In this document: one piece after another, positions 17,348 to 25,271 of the stretch
Layout: every line of letters begins with the position of its first letter
Numbering within the stretch: the stretch's first letter is position 1
Origin: Bacillota bacterium
GTDB taxonomy: Bacteria; Bacillota; Bacilli; Alicyclobacillales; SLC66
Direction: 5' to 3'
DNA length: 37,971 bases
Assembly: GCA_026627345.1 (NCBI GenBank)
Contig: JAPNUP010000029.1
Span: forward strand, 1 to 37,971
The notes under the pieces: generated by a model
Database searches by the model: none
Told to the model about the DNA's origin: nothing
Seen by the model: the letters and a program-made list of their open reading frames with translations, nothing else
Position numbers and translations under genes: made by a program

Positions 17348-17533
17348 TGCTGAGAGCCGTACAGATTGCGTGAGCAAACCGTGTCTGTACGATAGCCTTT
17401 CCTTTGGCCTAACTGGAGAATCGTCTACAACGAGGAAAATGAAACCACATATTCTGAAAGGCAGAGAGGTATCGCGATGTGCAGGATTGCGCTCGCCGAT
17501 CCTTTGCGCAACGTGAGAGGAGGTGGAAGAGAC

Positions 17534-17812
17534 ATGACTCTTGATCCTCGACTCGTCGGCGCATTTCGCGCGCGCATTGCGAACCCGCTATACTGGCGGC
17601 GCGCACATCAGTGCCTGCGTTGCTATTCGCGTGAAGCTCTGGCTACACCCGATGGGTGCGCAGCTCTCGTCGATCACATGAGTACCGTGATGAACGTGCC
17701 GCTGACTCCAGGGCAGCGAGCAGGTGCCGTGAACTGGCTATACGCCCAGCGCATAGACCCACGCCACCCCTGGCATCAAGCTCGGATGTGGAGCGTCGTG
17801 CACGGGGCTTAA
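17534..17812 (+). CDS. Small protein of unknown function (CxxC)
   Basis: 92 aa, not recognised. Basic, tryptophan- and arginine-rich, with a single CLRC motif (C48/C51 region) that could bind metal or form a disulfide. No membrane helix or signal peptide. ATG at 17534 lies 8 bp after AGGAGGTGG (17517-17525). An upstream in-frame ATG at 17477 also has a GAGAGG site 8 bp before it and would add 19 residues, so the start is not settled. It follows ldcA by about 190 bp and ends just before a hairpin at 17820. Confidence 0.6.
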   Translation: MTLDPRLVGAFRARIANPLYWRRAHQCLRCYSREALATPDGCAALVDHMSTVMNVPLTPGQRAGAVNWLYAQRIDPRHPWHQARMWSVVHGA

Positions 17813-17819
17813 ACCCTAA

Positions 17820-17847
17820 GAGGGGGCCTCACCCAGAGCGCCCCCTC
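17820..17847. terminator. Hairpin between converging genes
   Basis: GAGGGGGC (17820-17827) pairs with GCCCCCTC (17840-17847) around a 12-nt loop. The stop codon of the converging permease gene lies at its right edge. No long T-run flanks it, so strength is uncertain. Confidence 0.6.
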
Positions 17848-18712
17848 AGCCTTTTAGGCCGCCACTGCCTGAGTAGGCGCCCTCCATGAATTGACGCTGA
17901 GCGATCAAAAAGATGATGAGTACAGGTAGAGTCGTGTAAACGACAGCCGCCGACAACCCGACCCAATCTGTCCCATTGGTGCCGAGAAAGGTCGCTAAGC
18001 CTACTTCTATAGGCTGAACAGCAGGCGTACTTGTCATGATATAAGGCCAAAGAAAACTGTTCCACGATCCAATGAAAATGTATAGACCAATGGTAATCAG
18101 GGCCGGCCTAGCCGAAGGCAAACCAAACTGCCACAAGAATCGAAAGCGACTGGCGCCATCGATCTGCGCAGCTTCCCAGTATTCCACAGGAAAGCTGAGA
18201 AAGAATTGACGCAGCATAAAAATGCCAAATACAGAAGCCCCCCAGGGAACGATCTGCGCCCAATACGTGTTAAGCCAATTCAAATTTTGCATCAAAATAT
18301 AATCCGGTATAAGCAACACGGTTTGCGGTACCATCATGATGGCGAGAAAACCGCCGAACAGAATAGTCTTTCCTGGAAATTCCATGGCGCCAAAGGCAAA
18401 GCCCGCAAGCAAAGAAGTCACGAGCACCAAGAGTGTCGTCGCAAAAGCGATGAACACCGTATTCACAAAATATTGTACCCATGGGGCCTCTGACCACGCC
18501 CGCACGTAGTTGGCTACGTGCCAGTGTGGAAGAAAGATCGGTGGATACTGCAGCGCCTGCGATTGCGTATTCAAGGATGTCACAATCACCCAATAAAAAG
18601 GGGCAACAAATAAAAGCGCCACAACGACTAAAATGAAGATACGAAGGATGTTCAGAAAATTCCCCTTAACCGTACTGCCACCTCCACATCGAAACAAAGG
18701 GAGCCCGCGCAC
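17846..18712 (-). CDS. Carbohydrate ABC transporter permease (MalG type)
   Basis: About 270-288 aa inner-membrane permease with six helices, binding-protein-dependent transport family 2. Seen: the APFYWVIVTS segment after helix 1 and the cytoplasmic coupling helix EAAQIDGASRFRFLWQFGLP, which docks to the ATPase. It is the last gene of the permease-binding protein-permease operon; no ATPase gene is in the window, so a shared MsmX/MalK-type ATPase is expected elsewhere. The start is uncertain. The frame opens with GTG at 18712 and TTG at 18697, both inside a hairpin (18696-18726), while the good ribosome site GGAGGTGG (18685-18678) is followed in frame only by ACG (18673) or CTG (18655). Confidence 0.88.
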   Translation of the reverse strand: MRGLPLFRCGGGSTVKGNFLNILRIFILVVVALLFVAPFYWVIVTSLNTQSQALQYPPIFLPHWHVANYVRAWSEAPWVQYFVNTVFIAFATTLLVLVTSLLAGFAFGAMEFPGKTILFGGFLAIMMVPQTVLLIPDYILMQNLNWLNTYWAQIVPWGASVFGIFMLRQFFLSFPVEYWEAAQIDGASRFRFLWQFGLPSARPALITIGLYIFIGSWNSFLWPYIMTSTPAVQPIEVGLATFLGTNGTDWVGLSAAVVYTTLPVLIIFLIAQRQFMEGAYSGSGGLKG

Positions 18713-18726
18713 GGGCGCCCCCTTTT
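18696..18726 (-). terminator. Intercistronic hairpin after the binding-protein gene
   Basis: On the minus strand AAAGGG and GCCCG pair with CGGGC and CCCTTT around a TGCG tetraloop. It lies about 40 bp downstream of the solute-binding protein stop. There is no proper T-run, so it is probably a partial terminator or a 3' stability element that keeps binding-protein mRNA above permease mRNA, as is common in such operons. Confidence 0.6.
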
Positions 18727-18763
18727 CGCGAACATTGCCTCACAAATGAAGCTGACCTTGACA

Positions 18764-20080
18764 TTACTGTCCGCCTAGTGCCTCTTGCGCCTGTGAAGCG
18801 GCTTGCGTCAGCGCCTGTTTAATGGGCGTATGCTGACTCAGTACTTCAGTAACCGCGTTGCCGATATAGCCAATCGCCTGTTGCAACCCTGGAATCGGTT
18901 CTTGCGGACGCGCGAACTGCAATGACTCTGCGGCAATCTTTTGGTACGGGTGCGTCTTAAAGTAAGCGGTCATGAGCGCATCTGCCGATTTGCGCACGGG
19001 CAGATAACCGGTCTGTTCGGCCCAATATGCCGTTTGCTTGGGCTGTGCCAGGAAGTTCATAAACATCCAGCCCGCTTGTTTCTGCGCTGGCGTCGATTTG
19101 GCGAACAGTACGATGTTGGTTCCTTGCATGATATTGCCTTGCCCTGCAGGACCTGACGGCATCGCAGCGACTTGCATGTTAAACTTGCCGCCGACCGCCT
19201 CGACGTTATACGGGTAAGAAGCAACCGTGCTCAGGTCAAATACGGAACGTCCTGCACCGAGCGCAGTCTGGCCAGGATAATTGCTTCCGAGCTTCAGCGC
19301 GCCTTCGTTGTACAAGGTTTGAAAATATTGCATGGTGCGTACGCCAGCTGGGGAATTGAACGCTACCTTGCCCTTTTGGACGACATGTCCGCCGAACGAA
19401 CGCAGTACAGCCATCCATAGATACGTGCCGTTGGCAGCGGCGGTCGGATTGCCTGGATCGATGCTCAGCGCCCAGTCGCGCTTGGCCGATGACGTCACAG
19501 CCTTGGACACCTTGGCAAAAGCCGTCCATGTCTTCGGCGTTGCCAGATGCAACTGTTTCAGACGAGTGGCATTGTAGTACATCACAAAGTCACTTTTGTT
19601 AAACGGAAACATCCACATCTGTCCATCGGAGAGGTACTGATCCTTCCAGATACTAGGCCAGAAGTCCTTGCGCTGCGCGGCTGTCAAACCACCTTTGCCA
19701 AACACGTATGGTGTCAGCGGTACAATCGCCTTCGCTTGCGCAAACTCAGCAGCCCAATCCTCGTAAGCCTGACCGATCGTGGGTGGATTTTGTGCAGCTA
19801 CCGCCGCTTGCTCTTTGGTCAAAAGCACGCCGTAACTAGGCTCCGGCATCAAACTGACCGTCACATTCGGATGTTGTTTCTCAAACTCTTTGACCAACTG
19901 TGCAAGTGCAGTCTTCTGCGTGCCTGAGGACATCGCTTCTGCGAATGTGATCGTTACTGGTGCCGCGGCATGTTTCACATGCGCTGCAGCAAATGCCGTA
20001 CTCGCGACTCCTCCCCAACCAGATACCACCAAAGCCACTGTCGAAAGCGCGATCGGTGCTGCCATGAGTCCTTTTTTCAC
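18764..20080 (-). CDS. Extracellular carbohydrate-binding protein of the ABC importer (family 1), lipobox altered
   Basis: 438 aa solute-binding protein, UgpB/MalE family. It captures a sugar, oligosaccharide or glycerophosphodiester-type ligand outside the cell and delivers it to the two flanking permeases. The N-terminus is a normal signal peptide (KK, hydrophobic 7-19), but where Gram-positive lipoproteins have V-S-G-C the sequence reads V-S-G-W (W22, codon TGG, one base from a Cys codon). No cysteine is visible anywhere in the protein. Cleavage by signal peptidase I after AFA (A31) is possible instead. GTG at 20080 follows AAGGGGAATGG. Repeat copy C lies in the gap between it and the upstream permease. 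The ligand is unknown. Confidence 0.9.
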   Translation of the reverse strand: MKKGLMAAPIALSTVALVVSGWGGVASTAFAAAHVKHAAAPVTITFAEAMSSGTQKTALAQLVKEFEKQHPNVTVSLMPEPSYGVLLTKEQAAVAAQNPPTIGQAYEDWAAEFAQAKAIVPLTPYVFGKGGLTAAQRKDFWPSIWKDQYLSDGQMWMFPFNKSDFVMYYNATRLKQLHLATPKTWTAFAKVSKAVTSSAKRDWALSIDPGNPTAAANGTYLWMAVLRSFGGHVVQKGKVAFNSPAGVRTMQYFQTLYNEGALKLGSNYPGQTALGAGRSVFDLSTVASYPYNVEAVGGKFNMQVAAMPSGPAGQGNIMQGTNIVLFAKSTPAQKQAGWMFMNFLAQPKQTAYWAEQTGYLPVRKSADALMTAYFKTHPYQKIAAESLQFARPQEPIPGLQQAIGYIGNAVTEVLSQHTPIKQALTQAASQAQEALGGQ

Positions 20081-20101
20081 AAACCATTCCCCTTTTCTCT
20101 A

Positions 20102-20156
20102 TATAACGGCGTAGCCGCTTGGATTTCCCGCATAAAGTAGTGCGAGAACACCACAC
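20102..20156 (-). repeat. Dispersed two-hairpin repeat, copy C
   Basis: On the minus strand hairpin 1 is GTGGTG-TTCTCG-CACTAC, keeping pairing through a G-T pair although the bases differ from copies D and E. The linker TGCGGGAA and hairpin 2 core AAGCGGCTACGCCGTTATA follow; the outer left arm of hairpin 2 is degraded. It fills the intergenic gap between the MalF-type permease and the binding-protein gene, in the sense orientation. Confidence 0.65.
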
Positions 20157-20160
20157 GATG

Positions 20161-21048
20161 CTATTGATAAAAAGTGCGCATGCGAGACAACCGTAACTGG
20201 ACAAACGTCAAAACTGCAATGATGGCAAATAACACGACTGCCATAGCTGCCGCATACCCTGTGTGATAGAACACGAAGGCTTGTTGATATAGGAAAAAAC
20301 TCGTCGTCGTCGTTGCGTCTATCGGCCCACCTCCCGTCAGCGTAAAAAATTGCGTAAACGCCTGTAAGGCGCCTACGGTGTTAATAATGACGACAAACAG
20401 CGTAGTCGGCGATAACATCGGCCAAGTCACGTGCCAAAACTCTTGCCACGCATTCGCGCCATCCATGCGTGCAGCTTCACCAAGTTCACTTGGAATCGTC
20501 GTCAATCCGGACATAAAAATGATGACGTTAAACCCGATACCGTGCCACAAGGTGTACAAAATCACAGACGGCATGGCAAACCGCTCCGACTGCACCCAAC
20601 CGATCTGCGGTAAGTGAACGAGTTGCAACAGCGCATTGAAAAGTCCGAACTGCGGATTGAATAACCAAAGCCATACGATGGAGGTCGCGACTATCGGTGT
20701 GACATACGGGATAAAAAACAATAGCCGCAAGAGTCCTCGGCCACGAAAAGGTTTCATCAGCAAGATCGCGAGCAACAGCGCGCCGAATACGCCGATCGGC
20801 ACCGATCCCACCACAAAGTACAACGTGATCAGCAAGCTATGCCAGAAATTCGCCGAAGTCAGCAAATGTGTGTAGTTTTGCAATCCGATGAAAGTCGACA
20901 TCGACTGATTAAGAAAATTCCAATTAAAAGTGCTGATGTAAAGCACAAACAAGGCCGGGGCAATGGTGAAAACTAAAAAAATCAGCATGGCAGGTGAGAG
21001 GTACAAGTACGCAGAGATAGCTTCTTGGCGTTTTCTACGGCGATTCAT
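20161..21048 (-). CDS. Carbohydrate ABC transporter permease (MalF/UgpA type)
   Basis: 295 aa inner-membrane permease with six helices. Seen: the early PAMLIFLVFTIAPALF helix and the coupling motif EAARMDGANAWQEFWHVTWP, matching the EAA signature that contacts the ATPase. It is the first gene of the three-gene importer operon (permease, binding protein, permease). ATG at 21048 follows GAGGG. No clear sigma-A promoter or CcpA cre site was found in the 92-bp gap upstream. The ligand is unknown; the arrangement matches sugar, oligosaccharide or sn-glycerol-3-phosphate importers. Confidence 0.9.
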   Translation of the reverse strand: MNRRRKRQEAISAYLYLSPAMLIFLVFTIAPALFVLYISTFNWNFLNQSMSTFIGLQNYTHLLTSANFWHSLLITLYFVVGSVPIGVFGALLLAILLMKPFRGRGLLRLLFFIPYVTPIVATSIVWLWLFNPQFGLFNALLQLVHLPQIGWVQSERFAMPSVILYTLWHGIGFNVIIFMSGLTTIPSELGEAARMDGANAWQEFWHVTWPMLSPTTLFVVIINTVGALQAFTQFFTLTGGGPIDATTTTSFFLYQQAFVFYHTGYAAAMAVVLFAIIAVLTFVQLRLSRMRTFYQ

Positions 21049-21140
21049 ATAAACCCTCTTCGAAAGATATGTAAAACCAAGCGAAAACAGATTCCCGATA
21101 TACGGATCTCATAACCAACTGTGATCCCTCTCGTAGTCTA

Positions 21141-22400
21141 TCAAACTGCCTCTCGGCTGGCAAGAGCTTCATGAAGTCTTAACACGCGCGCCATAAGAGG
21201 CGTCGTGCTTGCCTGAAATACCAAAGTCGTAAAGATAGCCAGAACCGTGACCGACAGAAATACATGACCATCAGGCACATGCGCACTGATCAGGACACTG
21301 ACGAGTGTGACGGCGATCACTCCGGTTTCTCTTACCCAGCTAAAAAAGACGATTTCCCGAACCTGCCAATGGGCCTTGCGATCGGGGAGCAGGCAGGCGA
21401 CAACGGTCAGCGGTCTCGCTACCAACACGAAGCACAAGACGACGAGTTGCGCAGGCAAGAAGTACGTAAGAATCTCCTTGATATCAGCCTGACTGCCAAG
21501 CAGGGTGAAAATGAGCATTCTCAACAAAAGACTAAGCCCCTCCATGGAACGCTCTCGCTCTTCTTGCCTGTCTTCTTGCTTTAGCATCGACAGCGAGAAG
21601 TGACGCGTGTTCCCGATCACCAATCCAGCGACAAAAACACTCATGAAGCCACTGGCAGATACAGACTGCGCCAACGTGTATCCGGCGAGTGCCGCCATCA
21701 GGATCAGTAAGGACGGGTACGCACGAAGTTGGACTCGCGACTTGGACGAAAGGAGGTAAGCCGCCACTGCCCCTACTGCCGCCCCCACAAGCGCCCCCCC
21801 TACCGTCAAGCGCAAAAACATGTAGACGAGCCCTAAGTGTGACACAGGCCTCTCGCCTGCTACAAAAGTGAGCACGAGCACAGTGAGAACGGCGCCCGTC
21901 GCGTCCGTAAAAGCAGACTCCGATATGATGGCACCTGAGAGTCGTCTTGATAGTGGCAGTTGATGAAGAATCGGCACGATGGCGGCAGGATCAGTCGAGG
22001 CAAGCAAGGATCCCAAAAGGAAGCACAGCATCAGCGGTATGCCAAAAATCAGGTGCACCGCAAGCGCCACTACAGAAGCAGTGATCAGGATACCAAGCGT
22101 CGACAACAAGGTAACGGTGAGCCAAACCTGCCGCAAGCTTTGTAGCGATGTCGCCATGCCTCCGTGAAGTAAAATAAAGGAGGCACCGAATAGCAGCACA
22201 GTCTGATTAAAAGTACTTGCAACAGGCACATCGATGAGGCCCAGTACACTTGGACCGAGCACGACCCCGGCCAATAAATAAAGGGCGACGTCCGGGATCC
22301 GCCATCGACTGGCCGCCTGTGTGCAAACAGTACCTGCGGCTAAGATGACAAGGACTGTCAGCAAGCGATTCATAGCGAGTTGCAGAGCTGGCGAGTCCAT
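21141..22400 (-). CDS. Cation/proton antiporter (CPA family, KefB/NhaP-like)
   Basis: 419 aa, twelve or thirteen membrane helices, monovalent cation:proton antiporter superfamily. Seen: the unwound-helix segment SLLASTDPAAIVPIL, holding the conserved aspartate that is the ion site of CPA1 proteins, and ISESAFTDATGAV, equivalent to the conserved NES/NDA region. No C-terminal TrkA-N or other cytoplasmic regulatory domain follows. It probably exchanges Na+ or K+ for protons, relevant to pH homeostasis. ATG at 22400 is preceded by GGGAGGAAGG; an upstream in-frame TTG (22427) falls in the preceding terminator region and is less likely. Confidence 0.88.
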   Translation of the reverse strand: MDSPALQLAMNRLLTVLVILAAGTVCTQAASRWRIPDVALYLLAGVVLGPSVLGLIDVPVASTFNQTVLLFGASFILLHGGMATSLQSLRQVWLTVTLLSTLGILITASVVALAVHLIFGIPLMLCFLLGSLLASTDPAAIVPILHQLPLSRRLSGAIISESAFTDATGAVLTVLVLTFVAGERPVSHLGLVYMFLRLTVGGALVGAAVGAVAAYLLSSKSRVQLRAYPSLLILMAALAGYTLAQSVSASGFMSVFVAGLVIGNTRHFSLSMLKQEDRQEERERSMEGLSLLLRMLIFTLLGSQADIKEILTYFLPAQLVVLCFVLVARPLTVVACLLPDRKAHWQVREIVFFSWVRETGVIAVTLVSVLISAHVPDGHVFLSVTVLAIFTTLVFQASTTPLMARVLRLHEALASREAV

Positions 22401-22425
22401 CTGCCTTCCTCCCTCTCCTTCACAC

Positions 22426-22466
22426 AAAAAGAGGATGCAAGCAGCAAAATCGCTGGCCGCATCCTC
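22426..22466 (-). terminator. Rho-independent terminator after the first aldo-keto reductase gene
   Basis: On the minus strand GAGGATGC (22466-22459) pairs with GCATCCTC (22438-22431), followed by TTTTT (22430-22426). It separates this gene from the antiporter gene downstream. Confidence 0.82.
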
Positions 22467-22477
22467 GGCAGATCATT

Positions 22478-23344
22478 TTAGATGGCACGACGGAGCGTCT
22501 CAAAGTCAGCGTCGCTCAGTGTAATCGTCCCTGCTTGCATATTTTCCTCGAGATGTGCCACGGATGCCGTACCGGGAATGGGTAACATCACAGGCGAGCG
22601 TTTGAGTAACCAAGCCAGTGCAATCTGCGATGGCTTGGCGTTCAGACGGTGGGCCATTTCGTCTAGCGGTCCGCCTTCTTTCGCCAGCGCTCCTGTCGCC
22701 AGTGGAAACCATGGGATGAATGCCATCTGGTGCTCCTCGCAGTACGTGAGCACAGGCTCGGCGTCCCTTTTCGCCACATTATAGAGATTTTGCACAGAGA
22801 CGATGCGTGCGATCTGACTGGCCGCCTCGATCTGCGAAACGTTCACCTCGCTCAACCCGATATGGCGAATTTTCCCTTCTTTTTGCAGCAATGCGAGTTC
22901 CCCTACTTGGTCTTCCAAAGGCACCAACGCATCTATGCGATGCAACTGCAACAGGTCAATGCGCTCGAGCCCCAAATGGCGTAGGCTCAGCTCGACTTGT
23001 TGACGCAAGTATTCAGGTCGTCCCACAGGCCGCCAATCATTCGGGCCTGAACGCGTGAGGCCCGCCTTGGTCGCGATCACGAGATCCTTGGCATACGGAT
23101 GCAGTGCCTTTTTAATCAACATCTCGGATACAAAGGGCCCGTAAGAGTCAGCCGTGTCAATGAATGTCACGCCCAATTCCACTGCACGCTGCAACACGCG
23201 AACACACGTTTCCGGATCTTTCGGGTCCCCCCAGATGCCAGGCCCAGTCAGTTGCATAGCTCCGTATCCTAGTCGCTGCACGGTTAAGTCACCGCCAAGG
23301 GCAAATGAACCGGAACGCTTTGCTAAGTCCGCTTGTTGCGTCAT
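22478..23344 (-). CDS. Aldo/keto reductase (first of three)
   Basis: 288 aa NADPH-dependent (beta/alpha)8 oxidoreductase. The catalytic tetrad is complete: D63 and Y68 in [10 protein letters not shown]93 in ATKAG and H135 in LQLHRID. The C-terminal [14 protein letters not shown] segment is the usual cofactor-phosphate site. It resembles general aldehyde-reducing AKRs of the YhdN/oxidoreductase type; the substrate is unknown. The ATG at 23344 has AGGAGG upstream. It ends at its own terminator and its start faces the candidate leader RNA at 23470 across a short gap. Confidence 0.88.
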   Translation of the reverse strand: MTQQADLAKRSGSFALGGDLTVQRLGYGAMQLTGPGIWGDPKDPETCVRVLQRAVELGVTFIDTADSYGPFVSEMLIKKALHPYAKDLVIATKAGLTRSGPNDWRPVGRPEYLRQQVELSLRHLGLERIDLLQLHRIDALVPLEDQVGELALLQKEGKIRHIGLSEVNVSQIEAASQIARIVSVQNLYNVAKRDAEPVLTYCEEHQMAFIPWFPLATGALAKEGGPLDEMAHRLNAKPSQIALAWLLKRSPVMLPIPGTASVAHLEENMQAGTITLSDADFETLRRAI

Positions 23345-23433
23345 ATGTATGCCTCCTCACAGATGGGCCAAGGCGTCCAAGTGCCTACCGCCCTCTTTTC
23401 AATTGTAGCACAGCTTTTTGACCCTCGCAGTCA

Positions 23434-23462
23434 TTGACGGATAGGAGATCGACTGCTATCAT
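23434..23462 (+). promoter_or_regulatory. Promoter for the leader/small RNA upstream of the second aldo-keto reductase
   Basis: TTGACG (23434-23439) and TATCAT (23457-23462) are exactly 17 bp apart. Transcription would start near 23470, giving about 175 nt before the ATG at 23644. Confidence 0.6.
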
Positions 23463-23469
23463 AAAGCTA

Positions 23470-23600
23470 TCAAACGACGAAAGGGGGTTGGTCATACTTT
23501 TGTGTACGTTACTTGTAAGACCATACCCCAACCTAGCGGCTTGACGGTTGTTGGGTAACGGATAGGCGTGAGCGATTGTGCTCACGCCTTCTCGCTGTTA
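23470..23600 (+). ncRNA. Candidate structured leader or small RNA
   Basis: Between a good promoter and the AKR start lies a hairpin-rich segment. GGTTGG (23486-23491) can pair with CCAACC (23528-23533). The same bases (ACCCCAACC, 23525-23533) can instead pair with GGTTGTTGGGT (23546-23556), and a perfect 9-bp hairpin GGCGTGAGC/GCTCACGCC (23565-23588) follows. Mutually exclusive pairings ahead of a terminator-like stem look like an attenuator. The T-run is weak (TTCTCGCTGTT). A 18-codon frame from GTG 23502 to TAA 23558 overlaps the switch region but lacks a well-spaced ribosome site. I do not recognise it as a known riboswitch class. Confidence 0.45.
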
Positions 23601-23643
23601 GACTGGAACAATGACTACATATCCCCTGAGGAGGTCGCCTGTC

Positions 23644-24561
23644 ATGAGAACCATGAAACTCGGTAACAGCCAACTCGAAGTGCCGGTTGTAGCCGTCGGC
23701 TGTATGCGCATCAACACGCTCAGCAAAGCGCAAGCGGAGAAATTTATTCAAACCTCGATGGAACTCGGTGCCAACTTCTTTGACCACGCCGATATCTACG
23801 GCGGTGGCACGTGCGAGTCGATTTTTTCGGACGCGATCAATATGTCGCCAAGTGTCCGCGAACAGATGATTTTGCAGACCAAGTGCGGCATTCGCAAAGG
23901 GCAGTTCGACTTTTCCAAAGAGCACATTCTAGAGTCAGTCGACGGTAGCTTGAAACGACTGAAAACGGATTATTTAGATGTACTGCTGCTCCATCGGCCT
24001 GATGCGTTAGTCGAGCCAGAAGAAGTAGCTGAAGCATTCGATCGCCTGTCCGCCTCTGGGAAAGTCAAGCACTTCGGGGTATCCAACCAAAACCCGATGC
24101 AGATCGAGCTGCTGAAAAAATCCGTCAAACAGCCGCTGATTGCCAACCAACTGCAGCTAAGCATCACCAATGCCACGATGATTTCTGCCGGCATCAACGT
24201 GAATATGGAAAATGAAGCCGCAGTCAACCGAGACGGCAGCATCCTCGACTATTGCCGCTTGAACGACATGACGGTACAGCCGTGGTCCCCGTTTCAATAC
24301 GGCTTCTTTTCCGGGGTGTTTCTCGATAACCCTGCGTTTCCAGAGCTCAACAAAACCATTGATGCGATTGCTAAAACGTATGACGTCAGCAACACGACGA
24401 TTGCGATCGCTTGGCTGTTGCGCCATCCGGCTCACATGCAACCGGTGACCGGTACGATGAACCTGACGCGGCTCGCGGATTGCTGCAAAGCGAGTGAAGT
24501 CTATCTGACGCGCGAGCAGTGGTACGAAATCTATCGGGCTGCAGGCAACGTGCTACCGTAG
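23644..24561 (+). CDS. Aldo/keto reductase (YdhF-like, second of three)
   Basis: 305 aa aldo-keto reductase with the full tetrad: D47 and Y52 in FFDHADIYG, K80 in LQTKCG, and H117 in LLLHRPD. These motifs match the YdhF group of AKRs. NADPH-dependent reduction of an aldehyde or ketone is expected; the natural substrate is unknown. ATG at 23644 lies 8 bp after AGGAGGT (23629-23635); an in-frame ATG at 23611 has no such site. It is preceded by a structured leader with its own promoter and closed by a strong terminator, so it is monocistronic and may be regulated through the leader. Confidence 0.88.
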   Translation: MRTMKLGNSQLEVPVVAVGCMRINTLSKAQAEKFIQTSMELGANFFDHADIYGGGTCESIFSDAINMSPSVREQMILQTKCGIRKGQFDFSKEHILESVDGSLKRLKTDYLDVLLLHRPDALVEPEEVAEAFDRLSASGKVKHFGVSNQNPMQIELLKKSVKQPLIANQLQLSITNATMISAGINVNMENEAAVNRDGSILDYCRLNDMTVQPWSPFQYGFFSGVFLDNPAFPELNKTIDAIAKTYDVSNTTIAIAWLLRHPAHMQPVTGTMNLTRLADCCKASEVYLTREQWYEIYRAAGNVLP

Positions 24562-24585
24562 AGAACCTTTACCGACAAATCCCTT

Positions 24586-24630
24586 CAGGCAGGTGATCCC
24601 GTATGACAGGGATGGCCTGCCTGTTTTTTT
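24586..24630 (+). terminator. Rho-independent terminator after the second aldo-keto reductase gene
   Basis: CAGGCAGG (24586-24593) pairs with CCTGCCTG (24616-24623), with an inner ATCCC/GGGAT stem, followed by seven T residues (24624-24630). Confidence 0.93.
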
Positions 24631-24739
24631 GGGTTCTTTTGTAAAATTTCTGGTATACGCTTGTGTGCTACGAGGGAAGATGTGGTTAGGGAAAGGATTG
24701 TGAGTAGCTACTACGTATATACTGGAGGTGACAATCGCC

Positions 24740-25246
24740 TTGGTCGTCGATAGCCTAGATACCGGGTTGCGCATCTTGTTTATCGGATTCAACCCCTCCC
24801 CCGCTTCTGAAACTTCAGGCCACCCCTATGCGCATCGAAGCAATCGCTTTTATCGTATCCTTTATGAATCAGGCCTTACCCCAGTCTTGCATGCGCCGGC
24901 AGAGCATCGCGACATGCGGTCTCTCTATGGCTACGGATTCACCAATATCGTTGCGCGCACCACTCGCCGAGCAGATGAACTGAGCACCGAAGAGTATGCG
25001 GCAGGCAGACAACTGGTCATTGAAAAACTAGAGCGCTATCAGCCGTTCATCGCGTGTTTCGTCGGCAAAGGAGTGTACCGTCCATACGCGCGTAAAAGTC
25101 AGTTTCCCTACGGATTTCAAACCATCCCTGTCGTGAACAGCATACGGGAGTTTGTCGGGCCAGCGACCAGTGGCTTGGTACGCATGCCGCTTACGGAACA
25201 GGTGGCCATCTACCGACAACTGGCAGACGCCCTAGAAGCGGACTAA
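24740..25246 (+). CDS. mug: G/U mismatch-specific DNA glycosylase (Mug family)
   Basis: 168 aa member of the uracil-DNA glycosylase superfamily, Mug/TDG branch, which removes uracil or ethenocytosine opposite guanine. Seen: GFNPS with N18, equivalent to the catalytic asparagine in GINPG of E. coli Mug, then SGHPYAHRSNRFY matching the GxxFAxPxNRFW pattern, and the GRxLIEKLERYQP helix. The late substrate-binding motif is diverged (PVVNSIREF in place of LPNPSGxxR). I chose TTG at 24740, 9 bp after GGAGGTG; this gives both the E. coli protein length and N18 numbering. GTG at 24728 overlaps the ribosome site. It stands alone, converging on the kinase gene. Confidence 0.87.
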   Translation: MVVDSLDTGLRILFIGFNPSPASETSGHPYAHRSNRFYRILYESGLTPVLHAPAEHRDMRSLYGYGFTNIVARTTRRADELSTEEYAAGRQLVIEKLERYQPFIACFVGKGVYRPYARKSQFPYGFQTIPVVNSIREFVGPATSGLVRMPLTEQVAIYRQLADALEAD

Positions 25247-25271
25247 CACCACTGCACGCCCGTGTCGTCCT

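Noticed and set aside
21049-21140. Possible CcpA cre site upstream of the sugar importer
   Set aside because: The A-rich stretch with AAGCG does not fit the palindromic consensus; too many mismatches.
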